Source of the DNA: Bacteroides caecimuris
GTDB lineage: Bacteria; Bacteroidota; Bacteroidia; Bacteroidales; Bacteroidaceae
Length of the DNA stretch: 64,000 bases
Assembly (NCBI RefSeq): GCF_001688725.2
Contig: NZ_CP015401.2
Location: 2,418,001 to 2,482,000, forward strand
Direction of reading: 5' to 3'
This document shows positions 53,924-61,950 of the stretch, piece after piece. The notes beneath the pieces were generated by a model. That model was given only the letters and a program-made list of their open reading frames with translations. It did no database searches and was not told the origin of the DNA. The translations under genes and the position numbers were made by a program. How positions within the stretch are numbered: position 1 is the stretch's first letter; the number at the start of each line of letters is the position of its first letter.

Positions 53924-54320
53924 TATTTCAAATAGTATTTCAATATTACAGGATTATCATCTTCTTTTAATGCCTCCATTTTATGAATTTCTTCAGATGA
54001 CATAAGATTGCGATCTACAACTTTACTAACAAAATCCGGCTGACAAATAGAGAGCAAAACATTATCTACTATACCAAAGCAAGGATACATGATAAAAGGT
54101 TCTCCTTCTTTACATAAATAACCTTGTTGGTTCTATAAAATAAAGACGAATCATTCGTTTCGAGAGGAACAAGTTCTATTTTCTCCAAGAAAGACGAAGC
54201 ATCCCGTATAGTCTCATGTACATCAACCGGTATTATTTCGATTTCTTCCGATAGTTTTTTATGACTATCAGAACAAGCGCAAGCAACGATTAATAAAATT
54301 ATTACACTTATTTTTCTCAT
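53923..54320 (-). pseudogene. Broken 6-bladed propeller lipoprotein gene
   Basis: The first 70 codons encode a lipoprotein signal (ISVIILLIVACAC) and the start of a propeller (IEIIPVDVHETIRDASSFLE, KIELVPLETND). The frame then runs out at 54069. In another frame the remaining 60 codons encode the C-terminus (PFIMYPCFGIVDNVLLSICQ … EDDNPVILKYYLK), which resembles the end of the propeller at 58936 (DANPIILKFKFYEK). The middle, about 230 residues, is gone, with a frameshift at the junction near 54110-54125. Confidence 0.8.
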
Positions 54321-54385
54321 TATACTTATTCTTTAATATTAGAGATTGTATTGTCTTACATGAGTCGTATGTACTTCCACTGAAT

Positions 54386-55438
54386 CTATTCCCACTGTGG
54401 CAATGGAAAATGCACAAGAACCGGATCTAAATCACAGACAATAGCATACATTGTTTTCCCATCTTTTGCCACACATATTTGTTTCAACATCTTATCGCTT
54501 TTTATCATCGCAATTTTATCACCATTCCAATTATACACATATATCATATCACCTGAAAATGACGCCAAAGCATTCTGACGGAATTTTTTTCCGGAATACA
54601 ATAGGTACACATAATCTTCCGAGCATGTAGCCCACAAATAAACGAGTGGTGAATCTCTCGAGGCACCCGAATAATCTGTCGGATTATTTCTATACTCATA
54701 GTCCGGATAAGTAACAATAGTTTCCTTTCGCAAATGTAGAGAATCGTTTTCTAATTGATAGAAAGACAGCATATCCGCTGACATAAGATAAGCAACGAAT
54801 TTCGTTCTTGAAGGAGAGGACGCTATACCAAACATATAAGCCTGCGAACGAACAATACCGGAAACAGTCTTTTCATCCTTATCCCTATAAGGCCATTCCC
54901 CAAGCGTACTATGCACCTGTCCATTGGAATCCAACACACAATACCTGTATTTTTCATAAATACCAGGAGCTATAAACTTCCCGTTAGCCATAGGATGAAC
55001 TTCAAGTGGCAATCCACTGTCTATGCGAAAAGCAGGAGTAAACCGCACAGTGCCTGCGGTTGTTGAATTTGTATAATAAAACTTTTTTCTATTTATATCG
55101 TAAAATGAAAACGAACTTTCATTATGTGATTCTAAAGAAGAAAGTACAGTAAATTCAGATGGACCTTGCCCACGCATAGCAGCCTTTCCTAAATATTTTC
55201 CGGATTTTACATCAAAAAAAAGCAACATGGAATCAGACTTAGCATCCATAACCGCTAAAATTGAGTCTGATAATGCCATCTCTCTTGGGCTTCCTATTAT
55301 ATAATTATCCTCACAAATAATAGGTTGGCAGATGATATTCTCCACCCGAATAGTCTCCTGGTTACTTGAGCGACAAGATAATAGAAGAAGTATCAATATT
55401 CCCCCTAATAGTGGCATTTTATTCTTTGTATCTATCAT
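54386..55438 (-). CDS. BF3164-like (TolB-like) propeller lipoprotein
   Basis: A 350-aa lipoprotein (MPLLGGILILLLLSC, lipobox Cys). Repeated beta-propeller blades are recognisable: MALSDSILAVMDAKSDSMLL, FFDVKSGKYLGKAAMRGQGPSEFT, CVLDSNGQVHSTLGEWPYRD, MIYVYNWNGDKIAMIKSDKM. The GQGPSEF turn is typical of this Bacteroidetes lipoprotein group. The role is unknown; the family is regularly found with NVEALA peptides. It sits between the transglutaminase remnant upstream and a broken propeller gene downstream. Confidence 0.75.
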   Translation of the reverse strand: MIDTKNKMPLLGGILILLLLSCRSSNQETIRVENIICQPIICEDNYIIGSPREMALSDSILAVMDAKSDSMLLFFDVKSGKYLGKAAMRGQGPSEFTVLSSLESHNESSFSFYDINRKKFYYTNSTTAGTVRFTPAFRIDSGLPLEVHPMANGKFIAPGIYEKYRYCVLDSNGQVHSTLGEWPYRDKDEKTVSGIVRSQAYMFGIASSPSRTKFVAYLMSADMLSFYQLENDSLHLRKETIVTYPDYEYRNNPTDYSGASRDSPLVYLWATCSEDYVYLLYSGKKFRQNALASFSGDMIYVYNWNGDKIAMIKSDKMLKQICVAKDGKTMYAIVCDLDPVLVHFPLPQWE

Positions 55439-55454
55439 ATCTATATCAATTTTT

Positions 55455-55590
55455 AAGCTAACGGTTCATCATCAATTCGGTAAGGTAACAAGTATTCACA
55501 AAATGTTTCGAATGAAATGCTATCCTCCTATCATTTGCCATCCTAGCCAGACAAGTAGCACCAAAACGATAACCCAAATGCTTCATCAAA
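55455..55590 (-). pseudogene. Remnant of a second transglutaminase-like gene
   Basis: Two pieces align with the intact gene at 51759-53780. Bases 55455-55518 match 53235-53300 at roughly 85%, and 55519-55590 match about 53690-53765, which encodes the N-terminal anchor. The rest, including the catalytic core, is deleted. It is joined to the 3' end of the thioredoxin/DUF1573 gene just as the intact copy is joined to its decayed counterpart. Confidence 0.8.
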
Positions 55591-55605
55591 CTTCTTGTTA
55601 TTTAC

Positions 55606-56475
55606 TCATTTCGCGGTTCCACTAATTTTCAAATGAAATGGAGAATCTTCTGCATTACAATACACGGTAATCGTTTTATTGAAATGTTCAGGTCGTTCTG
55701 CCTTATATTTCACCTTCACTTTCAAATTTCCACTTGGTTGAATAGGTTCTTTAGAATATTCCACTGTAGTACAGCCACAAGAAGTATAAATTTCTTCTAC
55801 AACAAACGGATTATCACCTGAATTAGTAAATGAAAATTCAACTAGTTGCTCTTGCTTCCAATCAAAAATCCCCATATTCAATTGGGAGGTAGATAAAACA
55901 GCCGTTGTAAGTAATTTATCATCAACCTTTGCTGAATGACTCTTTCCTGTAATAATAGCTAGATAAAGCTCTCTTATCTTGGGATTATGAACGGGATTGC
56001 CAATAGCAACCACTTTATTTTTTTTATTCAATAAAAATGTCTGAAACATCATTTCAGTTGGAATATGATTTAATATATTCAACGAATCTTGTTCATCTAT
56101 ACAAACTGGATATTTAAAACGGTCAGTTACTAAGATGTTAGATATTTCTGTTTTATTTTTAGGAAAAAAGAAGAATAGAAATTGAACTGAATTAGAAGCC
56201 AATGAATCAACTTGCGACATAAAGCTTTTCCATGCAGGTAAACGCAATTTACAACTCGTACAACCTACTGAATCAACATAAACTACAACTTTATATTGAC
56301 TCTGGCTTGAAACAGAATAGTCTACAGAATCCTTCCCGTTAATGGTAAAATAAAGTTCTGAAGGAAATATTAATTCTTTAGAGTTCCAATTTTGCAATAC
56401 ATTTAGGGCATGTTCTCGTTTATTATCTTTACATGACACTAAAAATAATAGTAAGATGGCAATTATATATTTCAT
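55606..56475 (-). CDS. Thioredoxin-like/DUF1573 lipoprotein
   Basis: A 289-aa lipoprotein (MKYIIAILLLFLVSC). The first domain is thioredoxin-like, with the redox pair in YVDSVGCTSCKLRLPAWKSF (about 72-90) and FLLNKKNKVVAIGNPVHNPK (about 150). The C-terminal domain (about 200-289) is DUF1573, an Ig-like module with ELVEFSFTNSGDNPFVVEEI and YTSCGCTTVEYSKEP. It probably acts on disulfides in the periplasm. It follows a propeller lipoprotein gene and is the only complete copy of this architecture in the window. Confidence 0.82.
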   Translation of the reverse strand: MKYIIAILLLFLVSCKDNKREHALNVLQNWNSKELIFPSELYFTINGKDSVDYSVSSQSQYKVVVYVDSVGCTSCKLRLPAWKSFMSQVDSLASNSVQFLFFFFPKNKTEISNILVTDRFKYPVCIDEQDSLNILNHIPTEMMFQTFLLNKKNKVVAIGNPVHNPKIRELYLAIITGKSHSAKVDDKLLTTAVLSTSQLNMGIFDWKQEQLVEFSFTNSGDNPFVVEEIYTSCGCTTVEYSKEPIQPSGNLKVKVKYKAERPEHFNKTITVYCNAEDSPFHLKISGTAK

Positions 56476-56600
56476 ATTCTTAAAGAAACCATTAAAATTA
56501 TTTTTTCAACAACACCGAAGTTTCAGGAAATTCACCAAGGAACTTATACCAATCAGGTTCATATTTTATTTACGATTTAAAGATAATAATCAAAACGCTA

Positions 56601-57620
56601 CTAAATAAGACCACTTAAATCCAAATAAGCAAATTGCATATCATCATCTAAACTCATTATGATTCGGTTATTCTTTTCATCATAACAAAAATTTAATATT
56701 TGACATTTAGTTTCTATAGTCTGAATGTAATTACCATTCATATCAAAAACTAAAAATTTAGTCGGACGATCTACTTTCATTCCACCAGAGCCACTATTAT
56801 AAAAAGTCTCCTTACCTGAATAAAGCGCAACTATTTTATCTTTACAATAGGCTACTCCACCATAAAAACTAACTCTATTTGTTGATTTATCCCATTCCGG
56901 ACCGTATATATTGTATCTTAAATTTCCGTTGAGATCACAAATCGTCATTAAATCATGATACAAATAGCATTCTACATAGCATCCACCCTTTATTGATAAA
57001 TCAAAATCAACACGTTTCTTCTTTATATCAGGATGTTCATAAAGCATATTATCCATTTCTCCGGTTTTCATATTCCATTTAGTTATATTTTCATTATAAC
57101 CTGAATTTCCTGTTGGTTTTATTATTAAAGCAAGATATAAAGAATCATTTATAGATTTATATTTATTAGGAAATGATCTTTCTGCCATTTTCGCTTTTAC
57201 GGTTGGCTTATACAATGAATCTGAAAGAATACAATCTATATCATAAGCAAATATCTTTTGTTTACCATGATCCGATATACAAAATATGTGACTCATTCCA
57301 TCTGTTCCAATATATCCCATATTAGTTATTTCATCAGGACCTTCACCTCTACTCAGTACACTTGTCAAATAGCTAAAATCATTCTTATTAAATATATGAA
57401 TCAAATTATCTTGTGATTTAACATCACCTATTATTAAATACTCACCGACTATACATAATGGGCTTATTGGACCTATTAAAACATCATTAATTGCAATTTC
57501 TTTCACTCTATCTTGAACATCCAAAATATTTGCACGTTTATTTTGATATACTTCAGTCTTTGAATTTTGTGCACAACTCCAACAAACAGTTAGAAGCAAA
57601 ATGTATAAAATTTCCCTCAT
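56601..57620 (-). CDS. BF3164-like (TolB-like) propeller lipoprotein
   Basis: A 339-aa lipoprotein (MREILYILLLTVCWSC, lipobox Cys at 16). Blade motifs include LCIVGEYLIIGDVKSQDNLI, HIFNKNDFSYLTSVLSRGEGPDEIT, KFLVFDMNGNYIQTIETKCQ and NRIIMSLDDDMQFAYLDLSG. The GEGPDE turn places it with the same group as the protein at 54386. It follows an NVEALA gene with an intervening hairpin and precedes the thioredoxin/DUF1573 gene, giving the order peptide, propeller, thioredoxin. Confidence 0.75.
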   Translation of the reverse strand: MREILYILLLTVCWSCAQNSKTEVYQNKRANILDVQDRVKEIAINDVLIGPISPLCIVGEYLIIGDVKSQDNLIHIFNKNDFSYLTSVLSRGEGPDEITNMGYIGTDGMSHIFCISDHGKQKIFAYDIDCILSDSLYKPTVKAKMAERSFPNKYKSINDSLYLALIIKPTGNSGYNENITKWNMKTGEMDNMLYEHPDIKKKRVDFDLSIKGGCYVECYLYHDLMTICDLNGNLRYNIYGPEWDKSTNRVSFYGGVAYCKDKIVALYSGKETFYNSGSGGMKVDRPTKFLVFDMNGNYIQTIETKCQILNFCYDEKNNRIIMSLDDDMQFAYLDLSGLI

Positions 57621-57728
57621 AATATAACCTTTGGATTAATATTTATAAAAATGCTACATCATATTTGAATTTGAACATCTCTCTTAATGGGAAATGTCAT
57701 CTTACTAAATAGATTATTATACTATTTA

Positions 57729-57754
57729 CCCCTGCTACTCAATTGTAGCAGGGG
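57729..57754 (-). terminator. Hairpin after the second NVEALA peptide gene
   Basis: CCCCTGCTAC (57729-57738) pairs perfectly with GTAGCAGGGG (57745-57754), loop of 6. It lies 18 bp after the peptide stop codon and 108 bp before the propeller gene. It may be a partial terminator or mRNA-stabilising structure that raises peptide over lipoprotein output. Confidence 0.65.
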
Positions 57755-57771
57755 AATTTATTTACGTAAAC

Positions 57772-58014
57772 TCAATTCCACCAATAGTGTTCTTGAAAAT
57801 ACGGATACCACTGATAACAGTAGCAACCATTACCATTATCTACACAACCATTTACACAATCAAATCCTCCTTCACTAGGGTCAGCCAATGCTTCCACATT
57901 TGATAATGCTAAATCAGACAACTTTCCATTATTATTCTGTGAAGTATATACATTATATCCCGCAACAGTAACAATAGCAACAACGGCTATAAGCCCCATT
58001 ATTTTCTTTTTCAT
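57772..58014 (-). CDS. NVEALA-type secreted Cys-containing peptide
   Basis: An 80-aa precursor: signal MKKKIMGLIAVVAIVTVAGY, spacer NVYTSQNNNG, the conserved helix KLSDLALSNVEALA, then a tail of about 32 residues with four Cys (DCVNGC, GCYC) and many aromatic residues (WYPYFQEHYWW). The tail is unrelated to the other peptides while the first 50 residues are conserved, as in leader/core systems. Upstream it shares about 107 bp of identical leader with the gene at 60072. Confidence 0.85.
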   Translation of the reverse strand: MKKKIMGLIAVVAIVTVAGYNVYTSQNNNGKLSDLALSNVEALADPSEGGFDCVNGCVDNGNGCYCYQWYPYFQEHYWWN

Positions 58015-58120
58015 CTTTGAATCTTTTCTAATTAATACTTTCTTTTTCTTCTGTATCTATCATTTCAACAGAATAGCAATAGTTTGCTACATTAATTTTT
58101 TATTCTTATGTTTGTAGCAG
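57930..58120 (-). repeat. Duplicated peptide-gene start and leader, copy A
   Basis: Bases 58013-58119 are identical to 60325-60431 as far as I can read them, and the adjoining first codons of the peptide genes are also very similar. The duplication covers the untranslated leader and the signal-peptide codons, while the peptide tails differ. Confidence 0.8.
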
Positions 58121-58149
58121 AATAACCTCCTTTCTTTTTAGGGGTTAAA

Positions 58150-58210
58150 GGAGCAGATGAAATGTAGATCCACCAAGACCAACAATACTCATCATCATGC
58201 TCCTTTTTTT
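58150..58210. promoter_or_regulatory. Structured element upstream of the second NVEALA gene
   Basis: GGAGCA (58150-58155) pairs with TGCTCC (58198-58203), extended by ATGA/TCAT; a T run follows on the plus strand. A related element (GGAGCAGATGAT … CTGCTCC) stands at 60452-60508 before the other duplicated peptide gene. It could be a terminator of the preceding unit or a leader control element. Confidence 0.4.
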
Positions 58211-58276
58211 AACCAGAATTCATTCTCACGTACAAAATTCAAGACAAATTCAAAGGTTGTAACCTTCAATTACATA

Positions 58277-58385
58277 TTAAACTTTACGCTCTACAAAAGG
58301 ACAATCCACACCGCCAATCCCCCAACAATAAATCATTCCTCCTGTAGCTTCTTCATCCGCAGTCAATGCCTCAATTTCTATGAGA
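58277..58385 (-). pseudogene. 3' remnant of a fifth NVEALA-type peptide gene
   Basis: In one minus-strand frame the sequence reads EIEALTADEEATGG, then MIYCWGIGGVDCPFVERKV and a stop at 58277-58279. It resembles the peptide at 61583 (EALAADESP … CIGFGSVDCP). The signal peptide and most of the leader helix are missing and there is no start codon. The fragment is fused directly to the 3' end of the thioredoxin-like gene at 58371. Confidence 0.75.
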
Positions 58386-58946
58386 AATAGTCTTATTGGT
58401 AGCTATATCAAAATACAAATCTTCTATATAAGGATTATAAATTGGATTTCCTATGACAACAACTTTATTTTCCTTATCTAACAAAAATGTTTGAAAACGA
58501 CGGTCGTCTGGGAAATTATTTAATTTGTTTATTTGACTCAACGAATCCATTACAACAGGGAAAGCTATAGCATTATGCCTAAGCAATGAATATATTTCCT
58601 TCTTAAATTTCTTATTATTAGAGAAACCAAAGATAAATACTGGCATAACAGACATTCCTTTGTCCTGCAACCTTTTATATAATGCATTCCATTCCGTTAG
58701 TTTCAAATCACAACTAAGGCAACCTATAGAATCTACATAATTCAGTATTTTATAATCGCAGCATTCATAATCTGCCTTTTTCACGATTCCTTCTTTAGGT
58801 ATATATACAGTATCTGGTAAAACGACAACTCTATCCACCCATTCTGTTAATATAGAAGCAACCTTTTTTTGTTGTTCCGATTGTTTACATGAAAAGCACA
58901 ATAACAACAGAATGCTACTGCTTAGCAACAACAGTCTATTTTTCAT
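58371..58946 (-). CDS. Thioredoxin-like lipoprotein, probably truncated
   Basis: A 191-aa lipoprotein (LLLLSSSILLLLCFSC). The thioredoxin-like domain aligns with that of the gene at 55606: NYVDSIGCLSCDLKLTEWNA (CxxC, about 70) and FLLDKENKVVVIGNPIYNPY (about 155). It stops shortly after, at TNKTISHRN, where the other protein continues with DUF1573. The gene ends inside a fragment of an NVEALA gene in another frame, so a deletion probably removed the DUF1573 part. It overlaps the upstream propeller gene by 11 bp. Confidence 0.75.
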   Translation of the reverse strand: MKNRLLLLSSSILLLLCFSCKQSEQQKKVASILTEWVDRVVVLPDTVYIPKEGIVKKADYECCDYKILNYVDSIGCLSCDLKLTEWNALYKRLQDKGMSVMPVFIFGFSNNKKFKKEIYSLLRHNAIAFPVVMDSLSQINKLNNFPDDRRFQTFLLDKENKVVVIGNPIYNPYIEDLYFDIATNKTISHRN

Positions 58947-60009
58947 AAAACTTAAATTTCAAAATAATAGGATTTGCATCCTCATCTTCCACATAAGACT
59001 GAACATAAGGATACAGCGGCGACTCCTTAGACAAATATTCAGGATATACTAAACCATACAGAAAACCTTCGCAGGAAGCAAAAGTCATCATACCAAGTTG
59101 CATATCTGCCGGGCCAGACAATATTTTTCCTGTTTTCTTATCCCAATAAATGTCATAATACGTCCTCGAAGGGCCAACAGAACGTACATACAAGAATCCA
59201 TCGTCTTCAATGACACTCACAATGGATTTAAAATAGTCATCTGTATGCTCCAGTTTATCAAACTGCTTCCATGTTTGGGGTAATTTATCTTCCGGCAATG
59301 CTTGATTTCCAAAATCGATATGATATTTTGGCATAAGTGTCCCGTCACGATAGATATCAACTACATAATTACCGTAGTCTGGCAACACCATGCAATGACC
59401 GTCATAATGATAAAACCGTTCTGAAACCAATTGGATTCCATTCCGCTTTCTCAAACCCTCTAATTCACCGTTGGTGAATTTATAAATGGAATAATCCTCC
59501 ATATCCGAGAAAAGAAGATAACTATCCTCCGATGTATGCGAAAAGCGATGACATCCAAGCATCTTTATACCATCAATATTTTTCTTTTCTATAAAATGCC
59601 CGTCTTGCATACTAAATACAAGAATCCCCGTTGCATCCAATAATTCTATTGATTGTTGATCTGGACTAATCGTTACATCACGCAATTCAACACATTCATT
59701 CTCAGCACCTCCTAACTTTCCTACAGTAAATAAAAAAACACCTTGTCGATTATATACATACACAGACTTCAATTTGTAATCCCAAAAAATGATACGGTCG
59801 TTTGCCAACACGCACTTCTGTGCTATGGACAATAAAGAATCTTCATTGATACCCAACTGAATAACAGAATCTACTTGAATGATTGAAGCCCAATCTTTAA
59901 ATTGTAGATTTTCCACATTCAATACTGTTACACCTGTTTGAACTTCCGTTTTATGGGAATTACAAGAAATTATGACAAAAAGACAAATAATTAACAGATT
60001 AGTTTTCAT
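58936..60009 (-). CDS. 6-bladed beta-propeller lipoprotein
   Basis: A lipoprotein of 357 aa from the ATG at 60009 (MKTNLLIICLFVIISC). A longer frame opens at 60039, but that codon lies in the hairpin after the peptide gene. Blade motifs: FWDYKLKSVYVYNRQGVFLF, TVGKLGGAENECVELRDVTI, IELLDATGILVFSMQDGHFI, NYVVDIYRDGTLMPKYHIDF. The end, VEDEDANPIILKFKFYEK, is typical of this 6-bladed (DUF5128/4934-like) group. It lies between an NVEALA gene and a thioredoxin-like gene. Function unknown. Confidence 0.77.
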   Translation of the reverse strand: MKTNLLIICLFVIISCNSHKTEVQTGVTVLNVENLQFKDWASIIQVDSVIQLGINEDSLLSIAQKCVLANDRIIFWDYKLKSVYVYNRQGVFLFTVGKLGGAENECVELRDVTISPDQQSIELLDATGILVFSMQDGHFIEKKNIDGIKMLGCHRFSHTSEDSYLLFSDMEDYSIYKFTNGELEGLRKRNGIQLVSERFYHYDGHCMVLPDYGNYVVDIYRDGTLMPKYHIDFGNQALPEDKLPQTWKQFDKLEHTDDYFKSIVSVIEDDGFLYVRSVGPSRTYYDIYWDKKTGKILSGPADMQLGMMTFASCEGFLYGLVYPEYLSKESPLYPYVQSYVEDEDANPIILKFKFYEK

Positions 60010-60026
60010 AATACATTTATTTATAT

Positions 60027-60060
60027 AAGGAATTAACAATTATATAATTGTTAATTCCTT
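60027..60060 (-). terminator. Perfect 34-bp palindrome after the third NVEALA gene
   Basis: The 34 bases are identical to their own reverse complement, with AAGGAATTAACAATTA as the half site. It begins 12 bp after the peptide stop codon and ends 18 bp before the lipoprotein ATG. Confidence 0.7.
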
Positions 60061-60071
60061 ATTTTTATATT

Positions 60072-60326
60072 TTAACAATCACTAGGATAACATTCATCAT
60101 GTCCTCCACTGGTACATGATACCGCAGTTTTATACTCTACAGGAATAGGACATTGATATGTATATCTATGATAAAAACCTGTGCCAATTTCAGGAAATGC
60201 CAATGCATCCATGTTAGACAAAGTCAAATCCGATAACTTCATATTGTTTTGTGAAGCACATACATTATATCCTGCAATAGTAGCAATAGCAACAATAGCT
60301 ATAAGCCCCATTATTTTCTTTTTCAT
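60072..60326 (-). CDS. NVEALA-type secreted Cys-containing peptide
   Basis: An 84-aa precursor: signal MKKKIMGLIAIVAIATIAGY, then KLSDLTLSNMDALA (variant of LSNVEALA), then a tail of about 38 residues with four Cys (QCPIP, SCTSG, ECYPSDC). The leader part is nearly identical to the gene at 57772; the tail is unrelated. It heads the unit with the propeller (58936) and thioredoxin-like (58371) genes. Confidence 0.85.
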   Translation of the reverse strand: MKKKIMGLIAIVAIATIAGYNVCASQNNMKLSDLTLSNMDALAFPEIGTGFYHRYTYQCPIPVEYKTAVSCTSGGHDECYPSDC

Positions 60327-60431
60327 CTTTGAATCTTTTCTAATTAATACTTTCTTTTTCTTCTGTATCTATCATTTCAACAGAATAGCAATAGTTTGCT
60401 ACATTAATTTTTTATTCTTATGTTTGCATTG
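60240..60431 (-). repeat. Duplicated peptide-gene start and leader, copy B
   Basis: Second copy of the segment at 57930-58120: the leader 60325-60431 reads the same as 58013-58119, and the signal-peptide codons differ at few positions. Confidence 0.8.
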
Positions 60432-60528
60432 GAATCTTTTTTAAAGGTTTAGGAGCAGATGATATGTAAGCAAATCCGCCAAGATGAACAAACGCATCAT
60501 TCTGCTCCTTTTAATCAAGTTAATTATC

Positions 60529-61611
60529 TCATACGCTACCAAAGCTAAACTTTACTATTGGCTGATCGCTATTTACGTTTGTCGCCATTATCGTTTTAGT
60601 AGCTTCATCTACCCAAATACCATATATATAATGGTCGAGTACATATTTACACATCGGTTCTCCTTTCAAACTAAATACATAAATGTACTTTCCGCCGTCA
60701 GGAAGTTTTCCGCTTTGCCTTGCTATCTCCTTAAAAGATGTTCCATGAAACACCGCATAAATGGCACTATCCGTTACTTGGACATCACTGAATCCCATGA
60801 TGCCTGTTGGTATACCATATCCATCAGATACTTTGAATTCAGGTTCGTCATGCTCACCGATACGAATTACATGAGTACGGTCTTTCAAATTATAGATTTC
60901 AACCACCTCTCCCAGTTGAGTGACAGCAGCTAAAACGCCATTACGAGAATTATAATCTAAAAAGCTACGCCATGCCTGTGCTAATGCCGGACGGGCTTCT
61001 TGCAAAGCTTTCTCATTCGCTGTAGGTATAGCGCCTATCTTCTCTATAAGTTTACCTTTGCAATTAACCTTCAAAAAACGGCTCTCACCTGAATAGTCAG
61101 GAATGACAAATGTCGTATCATTATATATGGCAAAATCAAGTGGTCGAAGTATATCTTCATCCAATGTTACCGTTTCCTCACGAAACAGTGAATCACCGGA
61201 TGAAGAAAAATCTAACCTAGTTAATTCGCTTTTGTTAGCATCTAAAGTCCATAATTCATGATTATACAAACGGAAGTTTTCCATCGACAACATTTCCGTT
61301 GGAGAATCGCCTCGCCTGCCAAAAGAGGATAGATACTGGAAACTTGGGTATTGAAATAAGTGCCCATAATAATCGGAACTATGTAAATCCATCACAATGG
61401 CTTTATCTCTCTCTATCCGTATCCGAAAAGGATAACGAAACAAGGCTGTATCAAGCTCTATTACCTGTGCCAACAGATGTTTCTCTTCTGGAAAATCTAA
61501 ATATTTAATCCCCAAAAAAGTTTTTGGGGATTGTGAACACGAGGATAATATTCCAACCACCAATATTAGTAGCAGAAGCTTACTAATCCAAGATAAATGG
61601 CTCGAAAACAT
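60529..61611 (-). CDS. BF3164-like (TolB-like) propeller lipoprotein
   Basis: A 360-aa lipoprotein (WISKLLLLILVVGILSSC). The blades read like the BF3164 group: KAIVMDLHSSDYYGHLFQYP, SFQYLSSFGRRGDSPTEMLS, ELWTLDANKSELTRLDFSSS, GVLAAVTQLGEVVEIYNLKD, KYIYVFSLKGEPMCKYVLDH. Its first 29 bases overlap the end of the peptide gene at 61583, so translation is probably coupled. It lies nearest the membrane-bound regulator, at the upstream end of the island. Confidence 0.77.
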   Translation of the reverse strand: MFSSHLSWISKLLLLILVVGILSSCSQSPKTFLGIKYLDFPEEKHLLAQVIELDTALFRYPFRIRIERDKAIVMDLHSSDYYGHLFQYPSFQYLSSFGRRGDSPTEMLSMENFRLYNHELWTLDANKSELTRLDFSSSGDSLFREETVTLDEDILRPLDFAIYNDTTFVIPDYSGESRFLKVNCKGKLIEKIGAIPTANEKALQEARPALAQAWRSFLDYNSRNGVLAAVTQLGEVVEIYNLKDRTHVIRIGEHDEPEFKVSDGYGIPTGIMGFSDVQVTDSAIYAVFHGTSFKEIARQSGKLPDGGKYIYVFSLKGEPMCKYVLDHYIYGIWVDEATKTIMATNVNSDQPIVKFSFGSV

Positions 61612-61813
61612 ACTTTACTTTTACATGATTTATAGGACAATCCACAGAGCCGAAGCCAATACACCTAATCATAGGACTCTCATCGGCAGCCAAAGCTTCC
61701 ACATTATTTAATAAAATAACATTTTGTAGTTTGTTGTGCTCAGCTTTTCTACAAAAGAAAATAGAAACTAATACGATAAAAGAAAGAGTTCCAAACTTTA
61801 AATACTTTTTCAT
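61583..61813 (-). CDS. NVEALA-type peptide with two Cys
   Basis: A 76-aa precursor from the ATG at 61813 (the longer frame to 61933 is not needed). Signal MKKYLKFGTLSFIVLVSIFF, then LQNVILLNNVEALA, then a tail with ADESPMIRCIGFGSVDCPIN and an aromatic end. Two Cys only. The tail resembles the decayed peptide at 58277. It overlaps the following propeller gene by 29 bp, unlike the other peptides, which are followed by a hairpin. Confidence 0.8.
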   Translation of the reverse strand: MKKYLKFGTLSFIVLVSIFFCRKAEHNKLQNVILLNNVEALAADESPMIRCIGFGSVDCPINHVKVKYVFEPFILD

Positions 61814-61950
61814 ACTATGATATAAATTGATTAATATTTGCTCGAAAGTAGGCATCCTATTCGAACACGACAACTTATTGATGTGAAAAATCGTGAGAAC
61901 TATTGTGAGAAATTTCTCACAACAAATTTTCATCGATGAAATGGCACTTT

